Assembly: GCA_023614405.1 (NCBI GenBank)
Contig: CM042689.1
Coordinates: forward strand, 305,327,132 to 305,391,131
Source: Avena insularis
Lineage: Eukaryota; Streptophyta; Magnoliopsida; Poales; Poaceae
Length of the DNA stretch: 64,000 bases
Direction: 5' to 3'
Position 1 is the stretch's first letter. Each line of letters starts with the position of its first letter. Of the stretch, positions 33,537-45,715 are shown one piece after another. The notes under the pieces are model-generated. The model was not told the origin of the DNA and ran no database searches. It was given only the letters and a program-made list of their open reading frames with translations. The position numbers and the translations under genes are program-made.

Positions 33537-34099
33537 CTTTTTGGCTCGATAATTTAGACAACAACCTTTGATGGACAATTTGGGTGCCGATTCATCTAAG
33601 ATGACGCTACACAATGTATCCTCAGCCGGGTTGAAGATATAACTACCAATGCTTACAAGATGGATTATTTGATGCAACTGTTTAGATGTCAATTATTAGG
33701 ACATATTTATTTGTGCATATCCTAGAACCTCTATTAAATAGTACTCACGTTTCTACAAAAGAAGAGGATGTTTTCCTAAATCATGGTAACTATCAACCAA
33801 CCAAATTGTTTCTAGGTTATTAGAAGTAGACAACCTAGATTGATTTAGACATCTCCCCAACAAGAACCATGTGCGTATTTCTATCTAGACTAACCACGAA
33901 AAGAAGGCCAATATCCAGCTTAATTGCTATGAATGCATCATGAAAAACTTGCCTAAATGTTTTCTGTTGAGAAAAAATGTTTAGATCTTTTGGTAATACA
34001 TACATAGTTTCATTGTGAAGAAAAACTTCACCTTGCATCTTCTAATATGTTTTGTTATTTTCCGTTGTTTTATAATTAAATGGATGGCCGCAGCAATGC
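33537..34099. other. AT-rich DNA, nothing recognised
   Basis: No motif or ORF with a recognisable product was seen between the CACTA element and the Gypsy fragment. Confidence 0.3.
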
Positions 34100-36490
34100 G
34101 CGCTGTCATGATCTAGTTCATATAATGATGAGCAGGTACACAAGGAAGATGATGGGATCAAGCTTTCAAGCAAATATATTGTTGAAGAGAATATTGCAAA
34201 TGTTATTGAAGGCTTTCCATTGAAGCTACAATAGAGACATCAAGTACAGGGGGGGCCACAACAAAACTCAAAGATTGATGCGTGCAAAACTCAAAAAGAC
34301 AAAGGCCACAATAAGAACAAGGGTAGAAAACCAAAAGTCACTTTCGCACAGCTCTTGAAAAAATATAAAAAATAGAGTGAAACAAAATGTTCTTATCGTC
34401 CAAGTAGTGCAAAAGCATCAAGTTCACCCCTAAGAAAAGTCTAAATATAGGGATTGGAGAAAGGAGAAATTCAATGCAACAAATTCATATCCTCCTTTTG
34501 GGCCACCAATTTCAGTGTCATGGATACCTCCCTATGCTAATTTTTATTCATATCCATCATGGGAAAGGTATGATTCATGGGCACGTTATCCATCTAATTC
34601 TAGATCATCTCACCCAAATTATGCAGCTCCAAGAAGGTCAATTGATCAACAGTCACATGTCAAAGACTGTTTCAATAAAAAAGAATCAGTTCGGAGTTCA
34701 TGGGTAAAGAAAGAAGTGGTCAAGCAAGTATACTGAATCAAAAGGATGGACACAAGTGTGATGTTTCAGACTTAACTCCAAATAATAAAAAGCCAGTTGA
34801 GTTAACGTTGGCTACTAAGGGCAAGGAAGTGAAGCGAGTAACTTTCAAAGTCCCAATTGTTGAGTCCAAACCAGCCAAGTCAAAAGTGCCTAAGATTAAT
34901 AAAGTCATGCCATTGTGTGAAACAAAACCACAGCTGAGATGCCAACTCGGCTTATCACATTGGCAAGAGAGGAAGCTATATCGGCTTAGGACCGAGGAGC
35001 TGAAGAAACTAAACGTGGCATGGGTTCCCAAAGGAAACCATCAAGGCAAGGAAGATGTGCAAGATCCTATCATAAGAAGGGCATCAAGAGTGGATAACAA
35101 AAAGAATAAAACCAACAAGCGATCATGCCAAAGAATTCGGTATCACTATCAAAAACTTCGGCCAGCATATCATCCATATTATTCTACTTCACCATTAATT
35201 CCTATGCCATGGAATTCATCCTAGGTATGATTGGTTACCCACCATGGTTTTATTTTGATCCTTGGATGCAACATGATTCTATACATCATGAAAGGGTATT
35301 CCCAAATCATTATTCATTTGATTAGTTGCAATTTTGTTACTAATCCAAAAGGCCGAATGCTTGAAGTTCATAATCATATTTGTTTTTTGTTTACTTTGTC
35401 TATACATACTTTGGTGGATGGATTATGCATGCCCATTGGGGCAAAGATATATGGCCGATATTTATTATCGCCCTGAGATCATTATCCAATCATGGTCGAT
35501 GTGGTTTTCTAACATCGTCCTTAGTTCTATTGGAGACCAAGACAAGGTATGCATTCATTAGCAATTGTTCTTATGCTTATGTGTTGATAATTTGTCTTAT
35601 AAATCTTTGAAATCTATGAAAGGCCAAATTGTCTTTAATTTAATTACTAGGCATAGATGATGAGCATGATATTGATATTGATCTTATCTCTATAGTACTA
35701 TGGGAATTACATTTTGACTGTCCAGTTTTAAAAGCAATAGCCAATGTGTTGGTATTGTTTATCTCCTTATGGTACTTTTTATGAAGTCTCATACCGCTTA
35801 GAATATCTTGCACAAAGAATTAGGCCGAATATGCATATTTGCTATTCGTGCTAGAACTTTTTCATTGCTATAGGTGCTACAAATATTGAGGCTTCTCGTG
35901 ATTCGTTGTGAGTAGTGCAACAATGTCCATGGTTTACCAAAGTTTTGATGAATCACTTGTTATTTATCTTGATACATGGCTAGATGTGAATTTCATCTTT
36001 GATTGATTTATCATTGCTCATATATCTAGACATGAAAACTGAAGTGCAAATGAGTTGGCTCAACTAAACACTTGGCCGCTATAGGTAAGTTCGGTTTGGA
36101 TACCACCGTTTCGGCTGCTAATAAAAGATCTAGTGCAGGTGAAGAAGAACAACAAAGGAAGTCCATTGTTTATTACATGAAAATCTGAACTAAAGGACTA
36201 GGCGCGGATCATTGTTGGACTTGTTCATGACGACATTCATTGTATCCCTCAATTGTCAAGATGAAAATGGTTATTCTCGAAGGCAAACATTTGCAGAAGT
36301 TATACCCAGGTGGTAACAATCTTGGACATAAAATGGCCGATATATATTTATCGTTCATAGCACATATGGCTGATATAGAGTTATCGCCCTAAGACAACCA
36401 GTGGTTGATGAAGTGTTGACATCATCCTTAGAATAAAAGTGAAGCAAGTTATTTTCTAACACACAAGCTCTGCCATAAAATAGGGGCATG
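34100..36490 (+). mobile_element. Ty3/Gypsy internal fragment (gag region and 3' untranslated part)
   Basis: 34474-35224 spans two reading frames joined by a frameshift near 34736. The first carries a Tyr/Trp/Ser-rich, Pro-rich part (W-I-P-P-Y-A-N-F-Y-S-Y-P-S-W). The second has V-M-P-L-C-E-T-K-P and LGLSHWQERKLYRLRTEEL, a phrase typical of the gag-protease spacer of grass Tat-type Gypsy elements. Upstream pieces (V-T-F-A-Q-L-L-K-K-Y) also fit. No reverse transcriptase follows; from 35230 to 36480 there is AT-rich DNA with three diverged copies of TGGCCGATAT...TTATCGCCCT. A purine tract AATAGGGG (36480-36486) precedes the LTR-like block. A large internal deletion is inferred. Confidence 0.6.
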
Positions 36491-37720
36491 TGTTGGCACT
36501 CATTTTGGGATCTTAGCTAATCAAGGCAAATGACGAGAGACACGCACTCGAAAAGGTCTGCTACGAGGAATATTAATCATCATCAAAGAGACACCATATC
36601 AAGTCAAACCATGATCAGGCTTCATAGTCGATTATGCTAGTGTTTAGAGAAGATTCGGAGACTGATATATAGAGACTTCAACTATGACTAATTCAAGATG
36701 AACTCAAATGAAAAAGTACCAAACATAAAAGTTGTGCGTCTCGTCGAAACAAAAATCTTTGGTTTTTGAATCATCTTGATCCCAGTTAGTATGAAAAATT
36801 TAGAGATAAAATATACCGAATTAGCATGGAACCGGGGTCGCCGGACCCAGACCGTATCTCAGCTTAGGCGAGAGCAAAAGGACCGGATGACCCAGAAAAC
36901 TTCCTAATTCGATCAATCTTCTTACGACTTAATTTAAACAGTCAAGATCAACTCGGAGGAAAAAGTTCAAAACATGAAAGTTTTTCGTGTTTTCAAGACG
37001 AACAACTTTGCTTTTAGAGTTATCTTCAGACAAACAAGTATATGACCTCCAGATTCAAAATACGACCAAAGAGTTCTAAAATCGTTCGGTCAAAATCTGA
37101 GTTTGATACGAAAATAAGAGAAACAAACCATTAACATCGGGTCGGATGGAAAAGTGGCCAAAGTAAAATTTCTTCCTATTTTCGAGACAAACAACTTTGC
37201 TTTTTACGAAATTTTGATCTGAGCTTGTTTACTATCTCAAAAGTGGTATTAAAGGTATAAGCAAGTTTTGACCGAACAGTTACGCAAATTTCGGGTTTGC
37301 TTGTTCGAGTTGGACCCCAACTAGGGTTTTGGACGTGAATACAACTCTCTTTCTTGCACGGAAAGTCTAGCCGCTCCTTATATACACGAGGGGTGACTAC
37401 CGATTGAAAAAACACCAATCGAACAAACAAATCTACTATTCTGTGTTCATCTACTTTTATCCCTCTCCCTTGTATCTTTCTTCTCGTTCTTCGTCGTTCT
37501 TCAAGATTGGAGGCTGCGAATCCACAAGGTCCTAGGGGCGGTCAGGCCGACCTAGGGCAGCCCATAGCCGCCGCGACGCCCTGACGGTGTCCCTCCCGGC
37601 GAGCGGGATTTTGGGTCTCAAAAGCGCCTGTCGGACTGTCTTGCATACCGCGCTTCCAGCGATCCTCCCTCGGCACATGCTGCCACGCATTGCGCTCGGA
37701 GCCGAGGGTACACAGTGATG
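36491..37720 (+). repeat. probable LTR following the Gypsy fragment
   Basis: It begins TGTTGGCACTCATTTTGG after a purine tract and reads as LTR-like non-coding DNA, with a TTATATACACGAGG TATA-like site (about 37379) and a CT-rich leader, then GC-rich DNA. The 3' end was not fixed and no second LTR is visible. The right boundary is set where minus-strand integrase sequence begins, about 37735. Confidence 0.45.
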
Positions 37721-37734
37721 TGTTCGTGTGCGAA

Positions 37735-40700
37735 CAATTCTTCAATGTCATCCTCGTTGTAGGCGGCGACTCTTAGTGCATCATGGATGATGTCCGATCG
37801 TAGGACTGCTTCTGCTCCATATACCATGAAGAAAGGGGTGTTATCGGTAGATTTATTGGGAGTAGTTCTTAAACTCCACAAAATAGATGGTAATTCCTCC
37901 GTCCAAGATCCAGCTACTCTATGCAGTAGTGTCTCTAAGCATGGCTTGATTCCCTACAGAATTAGTCCATTGCCCCGTTCAAATTGACTGTTAGACTATG
38001 GGTGTGACACATATGCTAGGTCAAGGCAGATGCCTTTCTCGTGACAGTAAGCCTTGACTTCTCCGAGTGACAAGTTACTGCCATTGCCGGTGATGATGCT
38101 ATGTGGGCGACCAAATCTCACCAGTAGATCCCGAACAAATTTAAGGGTTTTTGCACCATCGAGCTTTCTAATGGGTTTAGCTTCTATCCATTTGGTGAAT
38201 TTTCAACCGCAACTAGCAGATGCGTAAACCCACAAGGTGCCATCTGCAATGGCCCAATGATGACCCACAAGTGTAGGGGATCGCAACAGTCTTCGCGGGT
38301 AGTATTACCCAATTTATTGATTCCACACAAGGGGAGCCAAAGAATACTCGCAAGCCTTAACAATTGAGTTGTCAATTCAGCTGCACATGGAAATAGTTCT
38401 TGCTCACAGAAGTTTATCAGTAGCAACAGTTTATAGTAGCAACAGCAAAGCAACAACAACAACAAAACAAGAGCAATAGTAACATAAACAGTAGGATATG
38501 GGTGCGATAGGCATAGGGATGGATGGACGGGAGTTGCATGGACGAGTCTAAACTTGTAACTTCAAGATCTAGGGCATTGCAGATAAATAAGAATAAGCAT
38601 CCAAGTAATAAACAATCCTAGGCATGTGCTCCAAACATAGCCATACGTGCTTGCAATGAGAACTTGCGCAACATCTTCTGTCCAGCCAGCCCATGGCAGC
38701 GGGGCCTCTAGGGTACTACTGACAATTAAGGTGCTCAGCATTAACACTCCATGAACACATGTGATCCTTACACCACAGCCATCCTCTCCGCTTGTCCCAA
38801 TTTCTGTCACTCGGGGCCTTTGGATCCGGACAATGATATGTGTACACAACTTGCAGATAAGATCACAAACAATACTATCATAATGATTCAATAATAAGTT
38901 CAGATCTGAGATCATGGCACTCGGGACCTAGTGACAAGCATTAAGCACAACAAGTTGCAACAAAGTCAAATAGCACTAATAGAGATACTAGGAAATATGC
39001 CCTAACAATCTTATTCGATTACAAGATAGAACTCATCCAATCCCTACCATCCCCATAACCTACAGCAGGGAATTACTCACTCATGTATGAGGGAAATATT
39101 GATGGTTGATGGAGAGGCATTGGTGATGATGATGGCGACGATCCTCTCTAAATTCCCCGTCCCGGCAGGGTGCCAGAATAGAGTTTCTGGATCCGAATCT
39201 TGGTTTTTGATGGTGGCAGAAGAGCGGAACTCTTTCTGGAAATACGTCGAACCCCCATCGGTTTTTAGGTCAAGGGGTAACTTATAGGCGAAGAGGGAAC
39301 CCGAGGGGGTGCCTGGGGTGGCCGCACCCCCTAGGCGCCGCTAGGCCTGGCCCGCGCCTGGCAGGGGTGTGGGCCCCCCAGGCCTCCACTCCATCTCGTC
39401 TTCTGGCTCCGTGGATCTTCTGGCGAAATATAATTTTTGGCATATTTTCTGGTATTTTTCCTGATAGTCGATTTTCTGCACAAAACCTAGACACCAAGGT
39501 AATTCTGTTGAAAACAGCGTCAGTCTGTGTTAGTTGTATCTAAATCACATAAGTTTAGAGGAGAAACAATAGCAAAAGTGTTAGAGAAAATAGATACATT
39601 TTGGACGTATCACCCAACCATGTCAAGCCCCCAGACTGCGAACAGCCAAGTTATTGGCTCGCAATTCTTCAGCTAGAACATGTGGTTGACGTGCATAATA
39701 CTGGCACCCAATACATGTTTCGACCAGCTTTTCGGTGTCCACCTTGGCGGTTAGCCAGTAGAATCCTTGTCGGAAGGCTCTGGAGACAAAATATCGAGGA
39801 GTGGCATGGTGTCCGCAATCTTCGAGATGGATCTCATGAAGGATTTCCATACCTTGTTACTAGGAAACACACCATAGGAATACTCCTGTGGTGCTTATTT
39901 TGTATAGCTACCCATTTATTGTTGTATAGCCATTTGCTCGACGTACTATCTGCCGGCTTTCGACTTTGTCGGTGGGCAGTGTTTCGTCTTTGAGGTAATC
40001 CATGAATAGTTTTGTCCAAGTCGGAGGGACTACTGTTACTGAATTAACAAATGAGTCAACTATATCCGAATTCTCGGGGTCTTCTTCCTTCATGGATGGT
40101 ATCCGTAGATGCTCTAGGAAAACGCCGGGTGGAACTGGTTTGCGAGCATATCCAAGTTTTGACAACAGATCTGCCGCCTCATTGTCCTCCCTTTTGACGT
40201 ACTTAACTTCGTAGCCGTCGAAGCTCTTGGCTATCTCGTCTAATTCATCTCGATATGCCGCCATCATAGGGTTATGCGTGTTCCAGGTGCCAGCCACCTA
40301 CTGGGTAACCAATTTGGAATCTCCACAGCAAACTATGCGTTTGATGTCAATATCCTTGGCTATGCGAAGTCCGTGAATAAGTTTTTCATATTACTCCATG
40401 TTGTTTGTAGCGTTGAAGTGGATCTGCAGGACATACTGGAGTTTCTCCCCTATTGGTGATTGTAGTAATACACCAACCCGCGAGCCATTGAGTAGCTTTG
40501 AATCATCAAAGCGCATGACCCAAAACTCTGGCTCTGGCACAGGAGTGTCTGTTGATAGTTCCGTCCAATCTGCAATAAAATTTGCCAATGCTTATGACTT
40601 GATAGCGTCGCGTCTCTTGTAGGTGATTTCGAAGGCGGCAAGCTCGATGCCCCACATCATCACTCTTTCCTATAGTGTCGCTGTTATTAATGATGTCGGA

Positions 40701-40873
40701 CAGTGGAGCTTTGCTCACTACTATGATTGGGTGCTCTAGGAAATAATTCCTTAACTTCCGAGAAGTAAGGAAGACTCCATAAGCTAGCTTCTGGTAGTGT
40801 GGGTAATGTTGCTTGGACTTTTTCAAGACCTCTATTACATAGTAAATTACATAGTAAAATGGTCGTTGATGAC
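37735..40873 (-). pseudogene. Ty3/Gypsy pol fragment: RNase H and integrase, broken
   Basis: Reading on the minus strand from 40870: an RNase H start (Y-F-L-E-H-P-I-I-V-V-S-K-A-P-L at about 40715-40760); the archaeal-type RNase H extension (F-I-A-D-W-T-E-L, V-L-Q-I-H-F-N-A-T-N-N); V-K-Y-V-K-R-E-D-N-E-A-A-D-L-L-S-K-L (about 40140-40210); the integrase HHCC region (C-I-G-C-Q-Y-Y-A, about 39690-39730); an integrase piece T-H-L-L-V-A-V (about 38208-38245); and the end of the integrase L-R-T-T-P-N-K-S (about 37850-37881) with M-V-Y-G-A-E-A-V. The fragment is split by a solo LTR at 38258-39612 and has several stops. The reverse transcriptase half is gone beyond 40873, where another Gypsy LTR begins. 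Confidence 0.8.
38258..39612 (-). mobile_element. 1.36-kb solo LTR (Gypsy) inside the minus-strand integrase
   Basis: On the minus strand it starts TGATACGTCCAAAATGTATC and ends CCTACACTTGTGGGTCATCA, with TG...CA termini. It is flanked by perfect 5-bp duplications CCCAA (38253-38257 and 39613-39617). No internal element sequence is present. The end phrase is common to several Triticeae Gypsy LTRs. The integrase sequence on the two sides belongs to one gene. Confidence 0.85.
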
Positions 40874-42305
40874 TGTAAGTGCACAAATCGTTTGTAGCTA
40901 GTTTCGAAATAAAGATATCGATTCCATAGGGAGCAGCAATCTGAAGTCTAATAACTCTTGAATTAAATACTAAAATAGAAATGCTAAAATAAAGTTCTAA
41001 GTGATAAGATAAAGTGCGAGTATTGTGTTAAAAGGTATTTTTGGGTTTTTGGTATAAGAGAACAATAATTAAAGTAAAATAAACCGAATACAGAAAATAA
41101 GTATCGCATGTGTAAAAGAGATTTGAAACTGCAATGGGAAAAAGCGTTCTTAGGAAGTAGCGGATACACCTCTAGCATTTATAAAGGAGCTAAGGTAAAG
41201 ATTATTATCATGAACATTCTCAACTATGTATGTGTGGGAGGAACTCTGTATTTGGACAAATAGGCAGCAACCACTGCTCACATCATCCTCATAACCATAA
41301 CAGACAACAATCAACATCAATTGAATTACTACACTATTAAAGGACTTGATCTCATATGACGTATCCCATGGCATGGATAGTGTTCCGTGAGTTTCCTCGG
41401 TTCCCAAGTTGATATGTAAGGAGTGCCAACAACTTTGTAGTCACTGTAGGTGCTAACACACCTCCGTCTACCAACAAGTAGTTCCCTCCATCAAGTCCTC
41501 ACAAAAGGCAAATATTGAGAGGTTGACTTCTCTCAACATCAAGATGAAGACAATCTAACACATGGTCATAGCTATGAATATCATAATAAACTTTATCTTA
41601 TTTCAATCTCATGCTAGGGTTTCTCCATATCCCCAAGAACTAATAATCTACTCACACATGGAGGCAATCAACATCATGGCAAAAACAATGGAATCTATCA
41701 TAGATGAATAGTACTTGTATAAATCTACAATGAGTATGGAAATTACAACAAGATTTATTCAAGATGTAGATGGGATGGATGGAGATGGTGGTGATGCAGC
41801 GGTTAATGATGAAGATCGATGCCTTAGCCTCCCGGATCTGCATAGGGCGAAGATGGATCCCCGGTGGATGAGTTCCCCCTCCAGATGCCTTCCAGAGGTA
41901 AGGTTTTGGCGATCTGGGTGTTCTGTATGTTGTCTCTCCAATCCAGTTGCACGGGGTGAAACTATTTGAGGAGGCGGAGGTGGCACCAACTATATGGCGG
42001 GAACTATATGGCCAAAAAAGTTGCTCCTGCTGTATAGTTGGTCGTTAAAACTTCCATGTCCTCCAATCGCTTCGGGTTTTCTTCTAGTGTTATTGATATT
42101 TCCCAAATAAGCGATTTATGTTGTTTTTTACTCCTTTTCGCTCCAATACAACTGGTCCAAGAATTGTGTCCATCATATCCGTCATCTGTCCTGATCCTGG
42201 TGAAAATAAATATAAAAGGTGTGTGCGAACACCGTATAATACCAAGATCCTACCACTACAGTGCAAATTAATAGTATAAAGCATGATGCAAATATGCACT
42301 CATCA
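40874..42305 (-). repeat. 3' LTR of Athila-like Gypsy element
   Basis: On the minus strand it runs from TGATGAGTGCATATTTGC to ...GATTTGTGCACTTACA, 1432 bases. It is preceded by the purine tract AGCTTGGGGAAGT (about 42306-42318). No partner LTR is seen, because the element's 5' half is missing. Confidence 0.75.
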
Positions 42306-43609
42306 ACTTCCCCAAGCTTAGACTCTTGCTCGTCCCGAGCAAAGCTGACTTAATGAATGTGATCCTCATATTCATGAAGCTGAGTCGATAAAACAAATGA
42401 GGCAGTTGCAGCATGTGTTTATCATATATGATACATAGGAATAAGTTCATGAATAGTACCTTACTCGAACCATCTGAATAATATTAGCAGGCTTCCACAC
42501 CTTAGTATTTAACAGTTCAAAAAATATAACTCTCAACATGATGTAAAAGTATCCGGTTCGACCGAATGAGTTAGCGAGGTAGTCCCAAGTGTTTTTAGGA
42601 TTAACATATTCACTTGGGATTTAAAATCTCAAACGTTTATTTGTCTCACTATACTATAGTGGCGTATTCCTATTTGCTCTTTGCACATTCGTTCTTTTTC
42701 TTCTTTATTTTCTTTTTTTCTTTATATATATATGCTCACACTTTTGTTTAAGTGTTGTGCAAAGGAGCTAGCCATACATTCCACATCATGTAGGAATTCA
42801 AAGTTTAACGATCTCAGTTACCAAATTCCAATTGTATATGAAGCATCTTTATGGCTTGAAGACTCTACCTCGACTTGTTCTCACTTCTAATTTGATAGCA
42901 CTCTTAATTTTCCTTTGTTCAAGGCTTCTTTCTCAACTTGACTGATTATATTATTTTTCCTTTTGTAAATCAAACCATGAACTTACAATATATTGACCAA
43001 ATTATCTTTGTATGTTCCATTAATACCAATGGTGTGGAAGACTCCTATTGCTATCATCAAGTGCAAGTAAAATTATACTCAAGCCATTCATATATCTAAT
43101 AAGACAAACACAAACTCAATAATGCTCCATATATGATAATAAACTCGGAATTTCATAAAAGGGATCTACTATTTATGAAGGGAATTCTAATGATGCATGC
43201 TTTATTTCTAAACTCGAACTAATGCAAAATAGTAATGTAAAACTTATAAGATAGATTACAAGGTCTTAAAGATCTCCCCAAGCTTGGAATCAAGCCAGGC
43301 GGGATCAAATAATCCCTCGCGATTATTTGATACCGTGATTATTGTAGATCACTGTGGATCCATGGCATGTAACACCGCGGTGCGTAGCATCTTGTTGGTT
43401 TCCTCCAGGGCAGTGATACAGCCGTAGCACCTGTGCAAATCAGACTGCAAAGTGTCCACCTTATCTACGAGCTTAGTCACCAATGGGAGAAGATCATCCT
43501 TCTTTTCTATCTCCTAGAGGCAGTGACGGACTTCAACGCGATGGAGTAGCTCCTGCTTCTGATATATCTCCAGTGCTTGCATGCGGTCCTTGGTCCTGGG
43601 GACAACTTC

Positions 43610-44094
43610 TTATTCCTCATCCATAATCGATGGATTGGGGAAGTAGAAACCGTTCATACACTCTTCTTGAGGCTTCACTCTCATACGAGCACCAATGGTA
43701 GGCCTCGAGAGGGGCACCGTCGCTTCCTTACTAGAACCTGCACCAATGTTAGGTATTTCCTTACGCTTGTGCGGCCTATGGTCCGTGGTGATGAACTTTA
43801 CCGTCTCCACATGCCCTTTTCCATGCGGCTTGTGACCATCTCTTTCTTGTTGAGCTCTCTTCATCGCCTCCCAGTTGATCTCTGGGGAATCATAGACATC
43901 ACGGATGATGTAGATGTCGCTCCAATCTTCATCGGTATCATTGTTGTAGAAGCTTGGATCGACCTACTCCTTGTACCTCGGGCTAAACCCTTCACGTCCT
44001 TGTTGTCGTTCTCCATGGACGGGCTGCGAGAGAGGTCCCTGGAAGGAGCAATGAGACCTAGGAGTTTTCCACGGCCTAGGACAGGATAGAGCAT
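43610..44094 (-). pseudogene. extra ORF downstream of pol in Athila-like Gypsy element
   Basis: Two adjoining minus-strand frames (43861-44094 and 43610-43864) appear to be one protein split by a frameshift near 43862. The first is Ser/Arg-rich (M-E-N-D-N-K-D-V-K-G-L). The second starts M-K-R-A-Q-Q-E-R and ends V-K-P-Q-E-E-C-M-N-G-F-Y-F-P-N-P-S-I, a phrase that recurs in the post-pol ORF of Athila-type elements of grasses. No signal peptide or membrane segment is visible, so envelope function cannot be claimed. Confidence 0.5.
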
Positions 44095-44244
44095 GGCTAG
44101 ATTGGTTCTTAGTGATTATGATTAGAGAGAAAACAGGGGTCAGATGTCGGTAAAACTCGCAAAAATACCAAATTCACGCCCAAGACAAGAATCTAAACGG
44201 AACAGGGAAAGAAATCACGGTTTTGGAGAAGTCCTGCCGTGTAA

Positions 44245-44576
44245 CGACCAACTACACGGGCACGACTTGTATAGCTCCAGCCGTATAGTTGGTTCCGGGC
44301 AGATATTTCCAAATATCTCGAGTCCAGGTCGATTTAGTTACCGGTTTGGAACTGACAAAACATTTTTTTAGATGAAATAAAAACGAAAAAAGGTCAGACC
44401 ATCCAGAAGTTTCAACGACCAACTATACGACGGGAGATTTTTCTCCGGCCGTATAGTTTGGTCGTATAGTTTCCAGATGCCGAAAATTATTTCACGAAGA
44501 AGGTACAGAAGGTTTAACGACCGACTATACGGCGGGAGATTTTTCTCCGGCCGTATAGTTGCGATCGTATAGTTGG
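44245..44576. repeat. cluster of three hairpin-forming repeats (ACTATACGG family)
   Basis: Copies lie at 44245-44294, 44416-44471 and 44518-44576. Each begins CGACC(A/G)ACTA(T/C)ACG and ends with CCGTATAGTT plus more, so each can fold on itself. The second and third copies share GGGAGATTTTTCTCC, itself a perfect small hairpin. A fourth relative lies in the LTR at 41984-42046. Confidence 0.85.
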
Positions 44577-45715
44577 TAAAAACCTTTAGAAACTTCAGAA
44601 AAACATGAGGAATTCAAAGGAAAAAATTCAAAAGTAAAAATTGTGAAAGCAAATCACTTATTAGAGTAAGAAAACTTACCTTGCACTTACCATTTATTTA
44701 TTCGGGGATGACAAGCTCCTCACACAAGGACTTCTCCTTTTTTGGAGGAATCGCCCTTAGTTCATCTAATAATTATCGTAAACAAAAATCACTAGGACTA
44801 AAGTTCCTCTCAATAAGATTGGTGTCTTGCTGGGCAAATATGGACACTGCATCCAACATCTTTATTTCTTGCCTCTTCATAATCTGCAACTCAAATTCTT
44901 GAAGTAAAAGTATCCATCGGATAAGTCTTGGCTTATGACTTTTCCTCTCAATTAGTTCTTTTAAACCATCACGATCCGTATGAACTTTACTTTTGCATCA
45001 ACTATATAAGAACAAAATTTATCACAAGATAAAAATACAACAAGGAGTTCTTTTTCTTTCTTAGGATAATTCTTTTTGGCACTATTGAGAGTTCTACTAG
45101 CATGATGTATAATATTAAATCTACGACCTATATGTTGTCCCAGAGTTACTCCTACAACATCATCACTAGCTTCACATATTAAATCAAAAGTCATATCCCA
45201 GATAGGTGGTTGGGATAAAGCATATTTATGTTTATCAAAGGCTACAAGGCATTTATCATCAAAATTAAATATCACTCTTTTTTGTAACAGGTTAGTCAAA
45301 GGTTTAGAGATTCTAGATAAATTTCTAACGAACCTTCTATAAAAGCCCACATGATCAAGAAAACTTCTTATACCTTTTATATCCCTTGGTTGTGGCATTC
45401 TCTCTATTGCTTCAACCTTAGCTCTGTCTACTTCAATACCCTTACCTGATACCTTATGTCCAAGGACTATACCTTCTTTGACCATAAAATGGCATTTCTC
45501 CTAGTTTAGAACAAGATTGATTTCTTTGCAACGCTGCAAAACTCTTTTGAGATTATCCAAGCAACTAGTAAACGAAGTTCCATAGACAGAAAAGTCATCC
45601 ATAAATACTTCCATTATTAATTCTATAAAATCTGCAAAAATAGCAGTTGGAGTGTTACATAAACAAAAAGGCATGCATCGGTAAGCATGTAAACCACAAG
45701 GACTAATGAAAGTTG

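Larger units (their letters stand above)
42306..45715 (-). mobile_element. Athila-like Gypsy internal region, 5' truncated, integrase missing
   Basis: Minus-strand reading begins in the reverse transcriptase: V-F-M-D-D-F-S-V-Y-G (about 45585-45615), the active-site region, then K-E-G-I-V-L-G-H-K-V-S and F-L-D-H-V-G-F-Y-R-R-F-V in 44961-45485, and RNase H (A-S-R-T-L-N-S-A-K-K-N-Y). R-W-I-L-L-L-Q-E-F continues to about 44890. No integrase HHCC or DDE motif follows. Instead there are hairpin repeats (44245-44576), then the extra ORF. The 5' edge at 45715 joins the Mutator-like gene directly, so the protease, gag and 5' LTR are lost. Confidence 0.75.

Noticed and set aside
43577..44089. 170-codon plus-strand ORF
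   Set aside because: It is the antisense shadow of the post-pol ORF of the minus-strand Gypsy element.
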